A DNA stretch of 64,000 nt from Bradyrhizobium sp. LLZ17. GTDB taxonomy: Bacteria > Pseudomonadota > Alphaproteobacteria > Rhizobiales > Xanthobacteraceae. Positions 48,001 to 56,838 of the stretch are shown piece by piece; position 1 is the first letter of the stretch, and each line of letters begins with the position of its first letter. The stretch lies in contig NZ_CP165734.1 of NCBI RefSeq assembly GCF_041200145.1, forward strand, positions 4,030,001-4,094,000. The letters run 5' to 3'. The notes below the pieces were generated by a model. That model saw nothing but the letters and a program-made list of their open reading frames with translations, did no database searches and was not told the origin of the DNA. Made by a program: the position numbers and the translations under genes.

Positions 48001-49314
48001 ATGGCATCTGAAGACCGCTGCGGGCTGCCGCTGTCCACCAGCTCGGACGAAGCAGCAAGCGCCTATCGCGAAGGCGTCGACCTCATGCTCGCGGGCTGGA
48101 CGGGCCCGGCGGAGGCAATGGAGCGCGCCATCGCGGCCGATCCGGATCTTGCGCTGGCCCATATCGCGCGGGCACGGCTGCATTCGTTCTACCAGCAGGG
48201 CGATCTTGCACGCGCCAAGGCGGCCGTGGCGCGGGAGCTCGTGGCCAGGCGCGGCGATGCGCGTGAGCGCTCGCATGTCGAGACGCTGGCGCTCGCCATC
48301 GAGGGACGGCTGCCCGAGGCACTGGCAGCGACGCTGAAGCATATCGACGCGTGGCCGCGCGATACGATCGTGCTGTCGCTGCCGCTCGGCGCATTCGGCC
48401 TGTTCGCCTTCTCCGGCATGGCCGATCATGATCAGGCGCGGCAGGATTTGTGCGAGCGCGCCGCGCAGCATTATGGCGAGGACTGGTGGTTCCTCACGCT
48501 CTACGGCTGGGCGATGACGGAGAACGGCAATGTCGCACGCGGCCGCGCCGTCACCGAGCGCGGCTTCAGCCTGCGACGCCAGAATGCTCATGCTGCGCAC
48601 GCCGTGCTGCACGCGATGTTCGAGGACGGTTCGATCGACGAGGCCGATCGCTTCGTTGACGAATGGATTCCTGGTTACGACCGCGCCGGCATTCTGCATG
48701 GCCATATTCGCTGGCACCAGGCGCTGGGCGCGCTCGAGCATGGCGATGCGGCACGGGCGCTTGCGATCTATGCCGACGTGCTCCAGCCCTCAGCAACGCA
48801 GGCGCCTCCCCTCAACGCCATCACCGACGGCGCCTCGCTGCTCTGGCGTCTGTCGGCTTACGGCCACACCGTACCAAAGACGCTCTGGGTCGAGGGCGAC
48901 GTCGCCGCGCAACAACTGTTTCCGAGGTCGAGCCTGCCTTTTGCCGACGTCCACATGGCCTTGTTTGCCGCAGCGACGCAAAATCGCGAAGCTCTCGCGG
49001 CGCGGCTTGCCGTGATCGAGCAGCGGCTCGCCCAGGGCAAGCTCCGCGCCGGCCCCGTGGTGCCGGCGATCTGTCGCGCGCTCGCGGCGTTTGCGGACGA
49101 GGATTATGCCGCTTGCGTGCACTCGCTCGCACCTCTTTTGACTGACGTCGTGCGCATCGGCGGCAGCCATGCCCAGCGCGAGCTGATCGAGGACACTTTC
49201 ATCGTCGCACTGATGCGCAGCGGCGAACTGCCGCGCGCCCGCGGCATGCTCGACGCCCGCCTGCACCGCCGTCCTTCCTTGCGCGATACGCGCTGGCGGG
49301 CGAGGACGGGTTAA
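48001..49314 (+). CDS. TTC38-like TPR protein
   Basis: A 437-residue protein whose whole length resembles the TTC38 (tetratricopeptide repeat domain 38) family: LMLAGWTGPAEAMERAIAAD, HYGEDWWFLTLYGWAMTENG, AHAAHAVLHAMFEDG and ALGALEHGDAARALAIYADV. All helical, cytosolic, no signal. It sits 13 bp from the aldo/keto reductase and is probably co-transcribed. Function unknown in bacteria. Confidence 0.85.
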   Translation: MASEDRCGLPLSTSSDEAASAYREGVDLMLAGWTGPAEAMERAIAADPDLALAHIARARLHSFYQQGDLARAKAAVARELVARRGDARERSHVETLALAIEGRLPEALAATLKHIDAWPRDTIVLSLPLGAFGLFAFSGMADHDQARQDLCERAAQHYGEDWWFLTLYGWAMTENGNVARGRAVTERGFSLRRQNAHAAHAVLHAMFEDGSIDEADRFVDEWIPGYDRAGILHGHIRWHQALGALEHGDAARALAIYADVLQPSATQAPPLNAITDGASLLWRLSAYGHTVPKTLWVEGDVAAQQLFPRSSLPFADVHMALFAAATQNREALAARLAVIEQRLAQGKLRAGPVVPAICRALAAFADEDYAACVHSLAPLLTDVVRIGGSHAQRELIEDTFIVALMRSGELPRARGMLDARLHRRPSLRDTRWRARTG

Positions 49315-49531
49315 CGCGCCGCGGCCTCTGCCACGAAAAAAACACCGGCCTGGCGGCAAGTACCTGGCGGGACGGTTGAGGCGGTCGAGGCAGATCGCCG
49401 ATGGGTGGCGCGGTGGTATTCCAGACGGGCTTGGCGGTACAAACGGGGTCGCAACCAATTCGTGATTCGATGGTTGTTGGATGGAACTTTTCCATGAATT
49501 TTTCATGGTCCCCCGGCATGCGAGCCTGACG

Positions 49532-50110
49532 ATGCGCCTCCCCCGACCGGTCCTGGCTGCAATTCTCGTCTCCTTCGCAAGCCCTTGTTTTGCCGAGTCT
49601 TCCACCGCGCTTGCCGTCAACAATCCGCCCGCCCAGCAGAACTCGGTCGTCGACCTGCTGGCGCTGATGTCCGGCCACTGCAAGACGCTGAAGGTCGCCG
49701 GACGCCCATTTGCCTGCAAGACGGTGGCCTACGCCCATGACGACAAGGGCCGGGTCAATTTCGCGGTCGCCGTCGACGACCCCGGCGACGAGAACCACGT
49801 CGTCTCGTTCTCCGGAGAAAACGGCAAGCGGGCCGACGACAATTCCTATGAGCTGCCGATCGACCGCATGCTGCTCAACTCCAAGGACCGGCCGAAGGTC
49901 GACGGACTGCCGGTGCCGGCGGAGCAGACCTCCACCGGTGTCTGTCGCCAGACCGGCAATTTCGCCGCCAGGCAGGTCTCGAACGTCACCTGCACTGCGA
50001 CCGACAGCGACGGCCGGCGATACGAGCTGCTGTTCGTCTCCGACGGCACCCCGGTGAGCGTGCGCCGGATCAGGCAGTCGGCGCCATCGATCCAGGATCC
50101 GTTCAAATAG
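49532..50110 (+). CDS. Secreted hypothetical protein
   Basis: A 192-residue protein (start 49532) with a signal peptide (RPVLAAILVSFASPCFAES) and a domain with four cysteines (GHCKTLKVAGRPFACKTVAY; TGVCRQTGNFA; VTCTATDSD). Probably periplasmic. An upstream ATG at 49481 is unlikely. Role unknown. Confidence 0.7.
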   Translation: MRLPRPVLAAILVSFASPCFAESSTALAVNNPPAQQNSVVDLLALMSGHCKTLKVAGRPFACKTVAYAHDDKGRVNFAVAVDDPGDENHVVSFSGENGKRADDNSYELPIDRMLLNSKDRPKVDGLPVPAEQTSTGVCRQTGNFAARQVSNVTCTATDSDGRRYELLFVSDGTPVSVRRIRQSAPSIQDPFK

Positions 50111-50128
50111 ACCCGCACCTTCGCAACA

Positions 50129-51688
50129 TCACGCGAATGCCTTCTCCAGCGTCGCGAAGATCACGGCGAGCGACTTGTCGTGGCGGGTCGCGGGCGGGAT
50201 CGGACGATCGACCTTCATGAGCTGATAGACCGCCATCTGCGCGGCCCGCACCGAGTATTCGACGGTGAAAACGACGTCGTCGGGGATCTCGACGAACTGG
50301 CTCACGAAGGCCAGGTTCACCGAATTTTTGGGTACCGGCAACGGCCGGTCGGTCGCCCTGCGCGGCATGAACATGCTGGTGATGTACGGCATGCGGCAGG
50401 GGATGCAGATCGCGTTGTCGAACACGCTCGCATCGAAATTGAGGTGGCCGCAGAGTTCCCCGAGGATCTCGGCGCCGCCGCACTCGGACATCGGCTTGGC
50501 GACGAAATTGCCGATGCGATCGGGATGCAGCGCATAGCCCCAGAACACCTGGACGCTCTCCGGCTGGCCGGCGAAGTGCGGCTGATGATACAGCACCACC
50601 GACATCAGCCAGTTGGAGTCCTTGAACGTCACGAGCCCGCCGGTGCCGACCCTGTTGCCGGAGAACGCTTCCATTTGGTCGAAGAAGCGCGGATCGCGGC
50701 AGGTGACGGTGAAAGACAACCAGTAGGACTCCGGGATCGACGCGTTGAACGCGGATGGATTGCCGAACGCCGGGCGGCCCTTGGCGATGTTTTCCCAGAG
50801 CACCCAGCCCTGGCTCTCGGCCTTGGTCAGATGCGCGGGCGGCTCGGTCATGTTGCCGAGGCTCGAGGCGTCGGTCATCGAGCCATTCTGAAAGAACACG
50901 AGGTCGCCATCCTCGAGCCTGACATTGGCGCTGCGGCCGTCGCGGTCGAGCGTCAACTGCCGCACGCGCAAGCGCTCGCCTTCGGGCTCGAACGCCATGT
51001 CGGTGACGCGGGTGCCCCGCACGAACTGCACGCCCTGCCGCTTCAGCCAGTCGGCGAGCGGCCGCACGATCGCGTCGTATTGATTGTAGACCGTGCGCTT
51101 GACGCCCGCGAGCGTTTCGATACGCGGGAATTCGTTCATGAAGCGATGCAGATAGCGCTTCAGCTCGACCGCGCTGTGCCAGGGCTGGAAGGCGAAGGTG
51201 GTCTGCCACATGTACCAGAAATTGGAGTTGAAGAACGGCGGCGACAGCCAGTCGGTGATGCGGCTGGCACCGAGCGTCTCCTCCGATGCCTCGGTGAGCC
51301 GCAACAGTTCGAGCCGGTCGCGCGTGGAAAATCCCATGGTGGAGACGTCGACCTTGAAGCGATTGCGATCGACCAGGCGCGCACGGGAATGCGCCGGGTT
51401 TTCCGCGTTGAATGCCGCGGTCTCCTCGCGCACGCTCAGCCCGGGACGTTCGAGCGAAGGAATGCCCGACAGCAGGTCCCAGGTGCATTCGTAATGGTCG
51501 GTGGTGAGCATGCGGCCGCCGCGCAGCGAATAGGCGCCGTTCGCAAGCAGCGCGCCGTCGAGGCTGCCGCCGACGAGCGGCTCCGCCTCGTAGATCACGA
51601 TGTCCCGCCCCGGCAGCTGCGCGTCGCGAATCAGAAACGCCGCGCCCGCGAGCGATCCAATGCCGCCACCGATGAAATACGCCTTCAT
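50129..51688 (-). CDS. ohyA: Oleate hydratase
   Basis: A 519-residue FAD protein hydrating oleate and related unsaturated fatty acids to hydroxy fatty acids. The Rossmann start GGGIGSLAGAAFLIRDAQLP, GGSLDGALLANGAYSL, CTWDLLSGIPSLE and PRIETLAGVKRTVYNQYDAI are diagnostic. In this family the catalytic glutamate of the well-studied enzymes is in a GGREME segment; here the equivalent is GGRMLTTDHYEC (Met60), as I recall for the monomeric Rhodococcus-type subgroup. No signal peptide. Divergent from a DUF3088 gene. Confidence 0.9.
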   Translation of the reverse strand: MKAYFIGGGIGSLAGAAFLIRDAQLPGRDIVIYEAEPLVGGSLDGALLANGAYSLRGGRMLTTDHYECTWDLLSGIPSLERPGLSVREETAAFNAENPAHSRARLVDRNRFKVDVSTMGFSTRDRLELLRLTEASEETLGASRITDWLSPPFFNSNFWYMWQTTFAFQPWHSAVELKRYLHRFMNEFPRIETLAGVKRTVYNQYDAIVRPLADWLKRQGVQFVRGTRVTDMAFEPEGERLRVRQLTLDRDGRSANVRLEDGDLVFFQNGSMTDASSLGNMTEPPAHLTKAESQGWVLWENIAKGRPAFGNPSAFNASIPESYWLSFTVTCRDPRFFDQMEAFSGNRVGTGGLVTFKDSNWLMSVVLYHQPHFAGQPESVQVFWGYALHPDRIGNFVAKPMSECGGAEILGELCGHLNFDASVFDNAICIPCRMPYITSMFMPRRATDRPLPVPKNSVNLAFVSQFVEIPDDVVFTVEYSVRAAQMAVYQLMKVDRPIPPATRHDKSLAVIFATLEKAFA

Positions 51689-51915
51689 ATGTTGCCTCGA
51701 TTGCCATCAGGAATTCCGCGCGACATTGCATTGGCGAAGGACGTTGGAAGTTGCGCTGGATCAAGCGCCGCGGCAGCAGCCTTTCAAATAGAAGTGAGCG
51801 CTCTCGCTCTCCTGGCGCTTCGCAGCGAAAGGTTCGGAAGCTGTGCCTTGCGGTTGACTGAACGGCGCTGACGTGGCGTCCTGCCACGACACCGTCGATT
51901 TCCTTCGGAGAGCCC

Positions 51916-52263
51916 ATGAACCGTGACCTCTTGTTTCTGCTTCGCCCTGATTTCGAAGATCCGGCGTTTCCTGGCCGGCGCTTCTATTGCTGGCATTGTG
52001 CGCTGATCGAAGGCGTGCTCGCCTCGTTTCCGGCGCTGGCGGACCAACTCGACGTCGCGCGCATCGGCTGGCCGCGGCCGCGACAGGCCGTGGTCGCGCT
52101 CGTCGGCGAGGAGAACCAGTCGCTGCCGCTGCTGGTGCTGGCGGATGGAGCGACATCGCCGCACCAGACCGGCAGCTATCATGGTCGCGCTTTCATCGCC
52201 GACAAGGACGGCATCCTCGCCGCGCTGTCCGAGCGCCACGGCTTTCCCGATCCGCATCCGTGA
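51916..52263 (+). CDS. DUF3088 protein
   Basis: A 115-residue soluble protein beginning MNRDLLFLLRPDFEDPAFPG, with a CWHCALIEGVLASFP motif and a C-terminus LADGATSPHQTGSYHGRAFI. It matches DUF3088, a small thioredoxin-like family; a role in redox or thiol chemistry is only inferred from the C-x-x-C-like CWHC pair. Confidence 0.75.
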   Translation: MNRDLLFLLRPDFEDPAFPGRRFYCWHCALIEGVLASFPALADQLDVARIGWPRPRQAVVALVGEENQSLPLLVLADGATSPHQTGSYHGRAFIADKDGILAALSERHGFPDPHP

Positions 52264-52358
52264 GGCGCGCGCCGGCCCGAAACGAGGGAAAATCGGCATT
52301 GCGTGCAGCGGCCGGGGCCCCGCATACTCGCCTCGCCAGATCTCCGGAATCCCCCTCC

Positions 52359-52934
52359 ATGCCGCACTCCCTCCCCGCTCTCATCGTGGTCGACGTCCAG
52401 CGCGCGTTCGACGAATGGGAGGCGGCGGGAGAACGGCGCAACAATCCGGACGCGGTGGCGCACATCGCCGAGCTGTTGAAGGCATTCAGGGCGAGTGACG
52501 CGCCGATCTTCCACATCCGCCATGAGGGCACCAAGCCGACTTCGTCGTTCCGTCCCGAAAGCTCCGGCTACGCCGTCAAGGACGAAGCGCGCGAACAGGC
52601 GAGCGAGCCGGTGATCGTGAAGCGCGTCAACAGCGCCTTCATCGGCACCGACCTCGAAAGCCGCCTGCGCGCAAGCAACATCGGCACGCTGGTCATCTGC
52701 GGCGCCACCACCAATCATTGCGTGGAGACGACGACGCGGATGGCCGGCAATCTCGGCTTCGACGCCCGCCTCGTGCGCGACGCGACCTGGACGTTCGATC
52801 GCATCGGGCCTGACGGCGACGCGCATTCGGCCGAGGCGATCCACGCGATGACGCTGTCAGATCTCAACGGCGAATTCGCCCGCATTGTGACCACGAACGA
52901 CGTGATCGCCTCGCTCGCAGCACTGCGACAATAA
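52359..52934 (+). CDS. Isochorismatase-like cysteine hydrolase
   Basis: A 191-residue alpha/beta hydrolase of the isochorismatase superfamily. The catalytic triad is Asp in IVVDVQRAFDE, Lys in VIVKRVNSAFIG and Cys in GATTNHCVETTTR. It may cleave amide, ether or N-carbamoyl bonds. Substrate unknown. ATG 52359; follows DUF3088 after 95 bases. Confidence 0.88.
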   Translation: MPHSLPALIVVDVQRAFDEWEAAGERRNNPDAVAHIAELLKAFRASDAPIFHIRHEGTKPTSSFRPESSGYAVKDEAREQASEPVIVKRVNSAFIGTDLESRLRASNIGTLVICGATTNHCVETTTRMAGNLGFDARLVRDATWTFDRIGPDGDAHSAEAIHAMTLSDLNGEFARIVTTNDVIASLAALRQ

Positions 52935-53042
52935 ACCGCCACGCATTTTATCGTCACGTCTGCGTCGTTTCGACGCCCGCTCTCGCCGGAACGCGACGGA
53001 CGCCCATCTGTTGTCACGCGATATCTCAACTGGAGTGATGAC

Positions 53043-53360
53043 ATGAAGTATCTCTTTGTCGCGATGGCTGTCGGCGCTGCGGCGCTGGCCGGCGGATCCG
53101 CGGCGCACGCAGCTGGCAGCGGAAGCGCGAAACCGAACGCGCGAGCGAGCCAATCGACCGACGTCAGCGCGCAGTACCGGCCGCACCATCAAGGTTATCG
53201 CCAGCATCACTGGCGCCATCATGGGCACTATCGTCCGCACTACCGAAGCTACGGCTACTACCCGCGGCATCACGGCTACTATGGCGGCGGACCGTACGGC
53301 TACTACGGCGGCGGCCGTCCCGGCGTGACGTTTGGCTTCGGCGCCGGCCATCGCTGGTGA
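53043..53360 (+). CDS. Secreted His/Tyr-rich protein
   Basis: A 105-residue protein with a signal peptide (MKYLFVAMAVGAAALAGGSA) and a mature region very rich in histidine, tyrosine and glycine (HHQGYRQHHWRHHGHYRPHY), ending VTFGFGAGHRW. It could bind metal ions, which is inference from composition. It is followed by a shared hairpin terminator. Confidence 0.7.
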   Translation: MKYLFVAMAVGAAALAGGSAAHAAGSGSAKPNARASQSTDVSAQYRPHHQGYRQHHWRHHGHYRPHYRSYGYYPRHHGYYGGGPYGYYGGGRPGVTFGFGAGHRW

Positions 53361-53382
53361 ACGAAGCAGCGCCGGTAAACCA

Positions 53383-53409
53383 AAAGGGCCCGCGAGCGCG
53401 GGCCTTTTT
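53383..53409. terminator. Bidirectional hairpin terminator
   Basis: Stem GGCCCGCG / CGCGGGCC followed by TTTTT (plus strand) with AAAA on the other side. It ends at the stop codon of the leftward amine oxidase gene (53409) and serves the His/Tyr-rich gene too. Confidence 0.85.
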
Positions 53410-54671
53410 CACCCGCGCAAGAGCAAACCCGCCGTCTCCAGGCCGCTTGCCAGCGCAGCCTCGACCGTGCCCATGTCGCGGCCGCGATAGAGCGCTTCGC
53501 CGGAGAACAGCACCGGGCCATCGGCACGCGCCAAAACCGATTGCGCCGCGCGCGACTGCGGCGTGGCCCAGGAATAGGCGCCGCGCGCGAAGGGATCGTG
53601 CGCCCAGTTCGTCGCCACGGCCGCCACGACATCGCGTGCGAGATCGTTGCGGGGCAAGCCGAAGATCGCCGCGAGCGAACCGATCCCAGCCTCGATCAGC
53701 GCGGGCGGATCGAGGCCGGCAAGCTCCGCCGTCCGCGGGCCGCCGAACCAGCCGGTGAGCACGTGGTGCTCGGACGGGCGCTGCGTCCACCAGACCGGGA
53801 TCGCCTTGTCCGACAGCAGGAAGGTGAGATCTTTGGTGCGGTCACGCCACCATGGCGCGTTAAAGCGCAGCAGCATCTTGATGACATTGCCGAAGCCGAT
53901 ATCGGCGGCGCGGGCGGCCTTCTCCCGCGCAGGCTGCGGCAGCGCGATCTCCCGCAACAGCGGCAGTGGCACGGTGAGGATCACGTTGTCGCATGGGAGC
54001 ATCTCGCCATCGGCGCAGCGAACCTTGGCCGCACCGCCGTCCTGCTCGATCTCAGTCACCACGCAATTGAGCCGAATCTCGACACTATACTTGCGGCACT
54101 CCGCCGCAAGGAAGGCGATCAGCGCACCGTAACCGCCGACAATGCGTCCCTGCGTGTGGTGTCCACCATCCATCCATTCCTCGCGCAGTGCCAGCGTCGA
54201 GGCGCGCTCGGGATCGGCGGCGTCGTAGCCCTCGACCATCCGCTCGATGGAACGCCGCATCCGCGCGTACGCGTCACCGGCAAAATGCCGGCGCAGGAAC
54301 TCGGCGACGGTGAGGTCGTCCTTCAAGTGCCCTAGCGCCGCATGGAGCTCGGCCTCGTGCGGATCATCGCGCTGCTCGCGCAAGAGCTTTGTGCCGTCAA
54401 AGCTCCATTGCGCTCCTTCGATCGCCTGCAGCGACAGCCCCGCTTCGCGCAGCAGGCCGCGCGTGATCGGCGCCTCGCCGTGAACGAACTCGGCGCCGCC
54501 GTCGGCAGCATAGCCGAACTGCGAGACGGGCAACGGCTGGATGCGCCCGCCGCAGCGGTCACGCGCCTCCAGGATCGTCACCCTCTTCGCGGCGCGCGCG
54601 AGCGCGCGGGCGGCGATGAGGCCGGCGGCACCCGCGCCGACAATGACAATGTGCTCCGATGTGCCCGACAT
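53409..54671 (-). CDS. Flavin monoamine oxidase family protein
   Basis: A 420-residue FAD oxidoreductase: dinucleotide-binding GAGAAGLIAARALARAAKRV, LEARDRCGGRIQPL and C-terminal GPVLFSGEALYRGRDMGTVE. It would oxidise a primary amine to an aldehyde with H2O2 release. Preceded by a RibD-C gene that ends 10 bases upstream on the same strand, so an operon is likely. Substrate unknown. Confidence 0.87.
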   Translation of the reverse strand: MSGTSEHIVIVGAGAAGLIAARALARAAKRVTILEARDRCGGRIQPLPVSQFGYAADGGAEFVHGEAPITRGLLREAGLSLQAIEGAQWSFDGTKLLREQRDDPHEAELHAALGHLKDDLTVAEFLRRHFAGDAYARMRRSIERMVEGYDAADPERASTLALREEWMDGGHHTQGRIVGGYGALIAFLAAECRKYSVEIRLNCVVTEIEQDGGAAKVRCADGEMLPCDNVILTVPLPLLREIALPQPAREKAARAADIGFGNVIKMLLRFNAPWWRDRTKDLTFLLSDKAIPVWWTQRPSEHHVLTGWFGGPRTAELAGLDPPALIEAGIGSLAAIFGLPRNDLARDVVAAVATNWAHDPFARGAYSWATPQSRAAQSVLARADGPVLFSGEALYRGRDMGTVEAALASGLETAGLLLRG

Positions 54672-54680
54672 GCCGCTGCT

Positions 54681-55385
54681 TTACCTGGCCGCAGCGTCGT
54701 TCTGGATCAGGTAGCGCAGCAATAACACACCCCCGCCGAGCTGCCGCGTGCTCTCCAGCGTCATCGCGGAGAGCGGCGCGCGTTGGTCGCTGTCGGCCTC
54801 GGTCGAGTCGAACACGAAGGGCGCGCCCCTGGCACCATCTACCGCTGGACTGAGGATCAGGTTGAATTCGTCGATGAGACCGGCGCGCAGGAACGCGCCG
54901 TTGGCGACGCCACCGCCTTCCACCAGCAGGCGCTTCACGCCAAGCTCGTGATTGAGGATGTCGAGCGTCAGCGTCAGATCGATCTCGGCCTCGCCGGCAA
55001 AGATGTAGGACACGCCCTCGCCGCGCAGCCCGGCCAGATGCGAATCCGGCACACTTTCAGTCAGCACCACGACGATCGGATCGCCGCCGATGTCGGAGCG
55101 GCCCCAGCCGATCTTGCCGCGCGCGTCGAGCACGACGCCATAGGTTTTGGCGTCGCGCCGCGCGAACCAGTTTTCGCGGGGCAGCCGCTCGCTCGAGGTC
55201 GCAGGATACGGCTTGCCCTTGGCAAACTCCGAACCGGTGACGCGGCCGATCACCCAGGCATCGCCCGCGAGCTCGTCATGAATCTTCTCGAACCAGTCGA
55301 CGCCCGCGCCTTTCGGACGCCAGCGGCTGGGATGGGTGCGGCCGTCCAGGCTCGAATGCATCAGGCAGATGACGTAGGGCTTCAT
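54681..55385 (-). CDS. RibD C-terminal/dihydrofolate-reductase-like protein
   Basis: A 234-residue protein of the RibD C-terminal domain family (DHFR-like fold, NADPH reductase): MKPYVICLMHSSLDGRTHPS, GRVTGSEFAKGKPYP, and LGVKRLLVEGGGVANGAFLR. Precise activity unknown. The start is ATG 55385, with GGAG upstream; the reading frame happens to be open from 55787, because a degraded gene is fused in frame upstream. Confidence 0.85.
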   Translation of the reverse strand: MKPYVICLMHSSLDGRTHPSRWRPKGAGVDWFEKIHDELAGDAWVIGRVTGSEFAKGKPYPATSSERLPRENWFARRDAKTYGVVLDARGKIGWGRSDIGGDPIVVVLTESVPDSHLAGLRGEGVSYIFAGEAEIDLTLTLDILNHELGVKRLLVEGGGVANGAFLRAGLIDEFNLILSPAVDGARGAPFVFDSTEADSDQRAPLSAMTLESTRQLGGGVLLLRYLIQNDAAAR

Positions 55386-55439
55386 GCGAATTCTCCGCGG
55401 CGGGCTGTCAGGCCGCCGGCCCTCGCGCCTGGCGCGATC

Positions 55440-55761
55440 GTTCACGATGACCGCGAGCGGATTGAGCCTTGGCGGGGCGACCAGGGTGAGCGTGTTGCTG
55501 TCGCGATGGTTGAACGGGGCGCCTCTCACCAAAAGCTCGGTCTCGATCAGGCAGCTCCAGCTGCCATCATCGTTGAATGTGATGTCGCAGCGGTAACGAT
55601 CGGTACGGAAGGCTTGTTCCAGAAAATTGGTCGAGCAGATGCCGTAGGCCGTATCGCCGCGCTTTGCCGTGACGGAGGCGGCGAAGCGGGCCGAGATTGG
55701 CAAGGCCGTCGGGCGAGACGTCCTCGGGCCCAGTGAAAATGTCGGCGGGGATGGGGAGCAT
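55440..55761 (-). pseudogene. FABP-like (DUF1794) gene with internal deletion
   Basis: The N-terminal part (MLPIPADIFTGPEDVSPDGL, then ANLGPLRRL) and C-terminal part (TAYGICSTNFLEQAFRTDRY, then FNDDGSWSCLIETELLVRG and GAPFNHRDSNTLTLVAPPRL) match one FABP-like/DUF1794 heme-binding family of usual length ~190-200. Here only about 29 + 75 residues remain, in different frames, joined near 55674. About 95 codons are missing, so the protein cannot be made. The C-terminal fragment runs without stop into the RibD-C gene. Missing length is from memory of the family. Confidence 0.75.
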
Positions 55762-56031
55762 TGCAGGAGTCTCGGATGATAGGACATCTCGACAATATCA
55801 CGCCAGCGAGCCTTGGCGACTCACAAGCATCTGCATGTCCGCATAGCGGGCCCCGGAGCGATCTCGAATTGAACGGCTGCGCTTGGATAACGACTCGCAA
55901 TTCAGATGGCGCCGTTGACCATGGAAGCACGAATGGGGACGTTCATGGATGCCGTGCGATTTGAGCGACGAGCGGGATCGATTTATTCGAAGGCAATCGT
56001 CCCTGGCGCGACACGTGCGTTCTGTATCCGA

Positions 56032-56688
56032 TCAAGGCCTCGGACGGCGGCCCCGTCTGGTGACAGCCTCACGAATTTCAGGCTCAGATGATAAGACCGA
56101 TGCTCCATCGAGCAACAGTCTGGCTGCATCGCGGCTCGCCTCCGCTATAGCTGGATCGTGCGTCGATTGTGCGATCACGATCGAACCCTGGATGAGTGAC
56201 AGGATTTGGATCACGGCTTTTTCAGGCTTGCTCAATGCCAGAGGGTCGACGAGCGACGTTACAAATTCCTGCAAGCCTTTGAAATGAGCGGCGATGGTTG
56301 CCTGTACCTCCGGAGAATCAACATCCGGTCCGAACTCGGCCAGTCCCCTCACGAACGGACAGCCGCGGAACGAAGGCGATCGAAAGGACTCGCCCAGCGC
56401 GTCAAAAATGGCGAGGACGCGCTCCAGCGGCGATAGTCCGGGTTTTTCGGTCGAGGCCGCGAGCATCTGAAACCAGGCCGCATCCTGGTGACGCAGGTAG
56501 GTAGCGACCATGTTCGCCTTCGACGGAAAGTGCTTGTAAAACGTCATTTTGGCGACGCCACTTTCGGCAATGATGCGGTCGACCCCGACAGCGTGGATGC
56601 TGAACCGGTAAAACAGGTCCGACGCTGTCTTCAGAATCCGTTCTCGCGGCGCGAGAGCGCTAAGGGGCTGCCGCTCCAAATCGATCAT
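56032..56688 (-). CDS. TetR-family transcriptional repressor
   Basis: A 218-residue regulator with the TetR HTH (ILKTASDLFYRFSIHAVGVD, then RIIAESGVAKMTFYKHFPSK) and a ligand-binding C-terminal half (PGLSPLERVLAIFDALGESF). The start at 56688 (MIDLERQPLSALAPRERILK) is preferred, since a start at 56742 would lie on the operator palindrome. It is divergent from an SDR gene it likely represses, in response to an unknown ligand. Confidence 0.85.
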   Translation of the reverse strand: MIDLERQPLSALAPRERILKTASDLFYRFSIHAVGVDRIIAESGVAKMTFYKHFPSKANMVATYLRHQDAAWFQMLAASTEKPGLSPLERVLAIFDALGESFRSPSFRGCPFVRGLAEFGPDVDSPEVQATIAAHFKGLQEFVTSLVDPLALSKPEKAVIQILSLIQGSIVIAQSTHDPAIAEASRDAARLLLDGASVLSSEPEIREAVTRRGRRPRP

Positions 56689-56741
56689 TTCCGGCACGTT
56701 TCCGCTCCCATCTTCGGTCTGGTTCAAACTCCTCAGGTACA

Positions 56742-56761
56742 TAGACAGACTACCCTGTCTA
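56742..56761. promoter_or_regulatory. TetR operator, perfect palindrome
   Basis: TAGACAG-N6-CTGTCTA is a perfect 7-6-7 inverted repeat between the tetR and SDR genes. A related imperfect copy (ACAGGTCTGTCTAG, 56783-56796) is 22 bases away. Size and location fit a TetR binding site controlling both genes. Confidence 0.7.
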
Positions 56762-56838
56762 TTTTTTGGTTGCAATGTACGTACAGGTCTGTCTAGTTAT
56801 GCCGCGATGCCATTCAGGCACAAGCGAAAGGACATAGG

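Noticed and set aside
50103..51917. Open minus-strand frame of ~600 codons over the oleate hydratase.
   Set aside because: Off-frame shadow of the same gene; the true frame has clear oleate hydratase motifs.
54681..55787. Single 368-residue protein covering the RibD-C gene and upstream sequence.
   Set aside because: The upstream part is a decayed FABP-like remnant; the RibD-C start at 55385 has its own ribosome-binding site.
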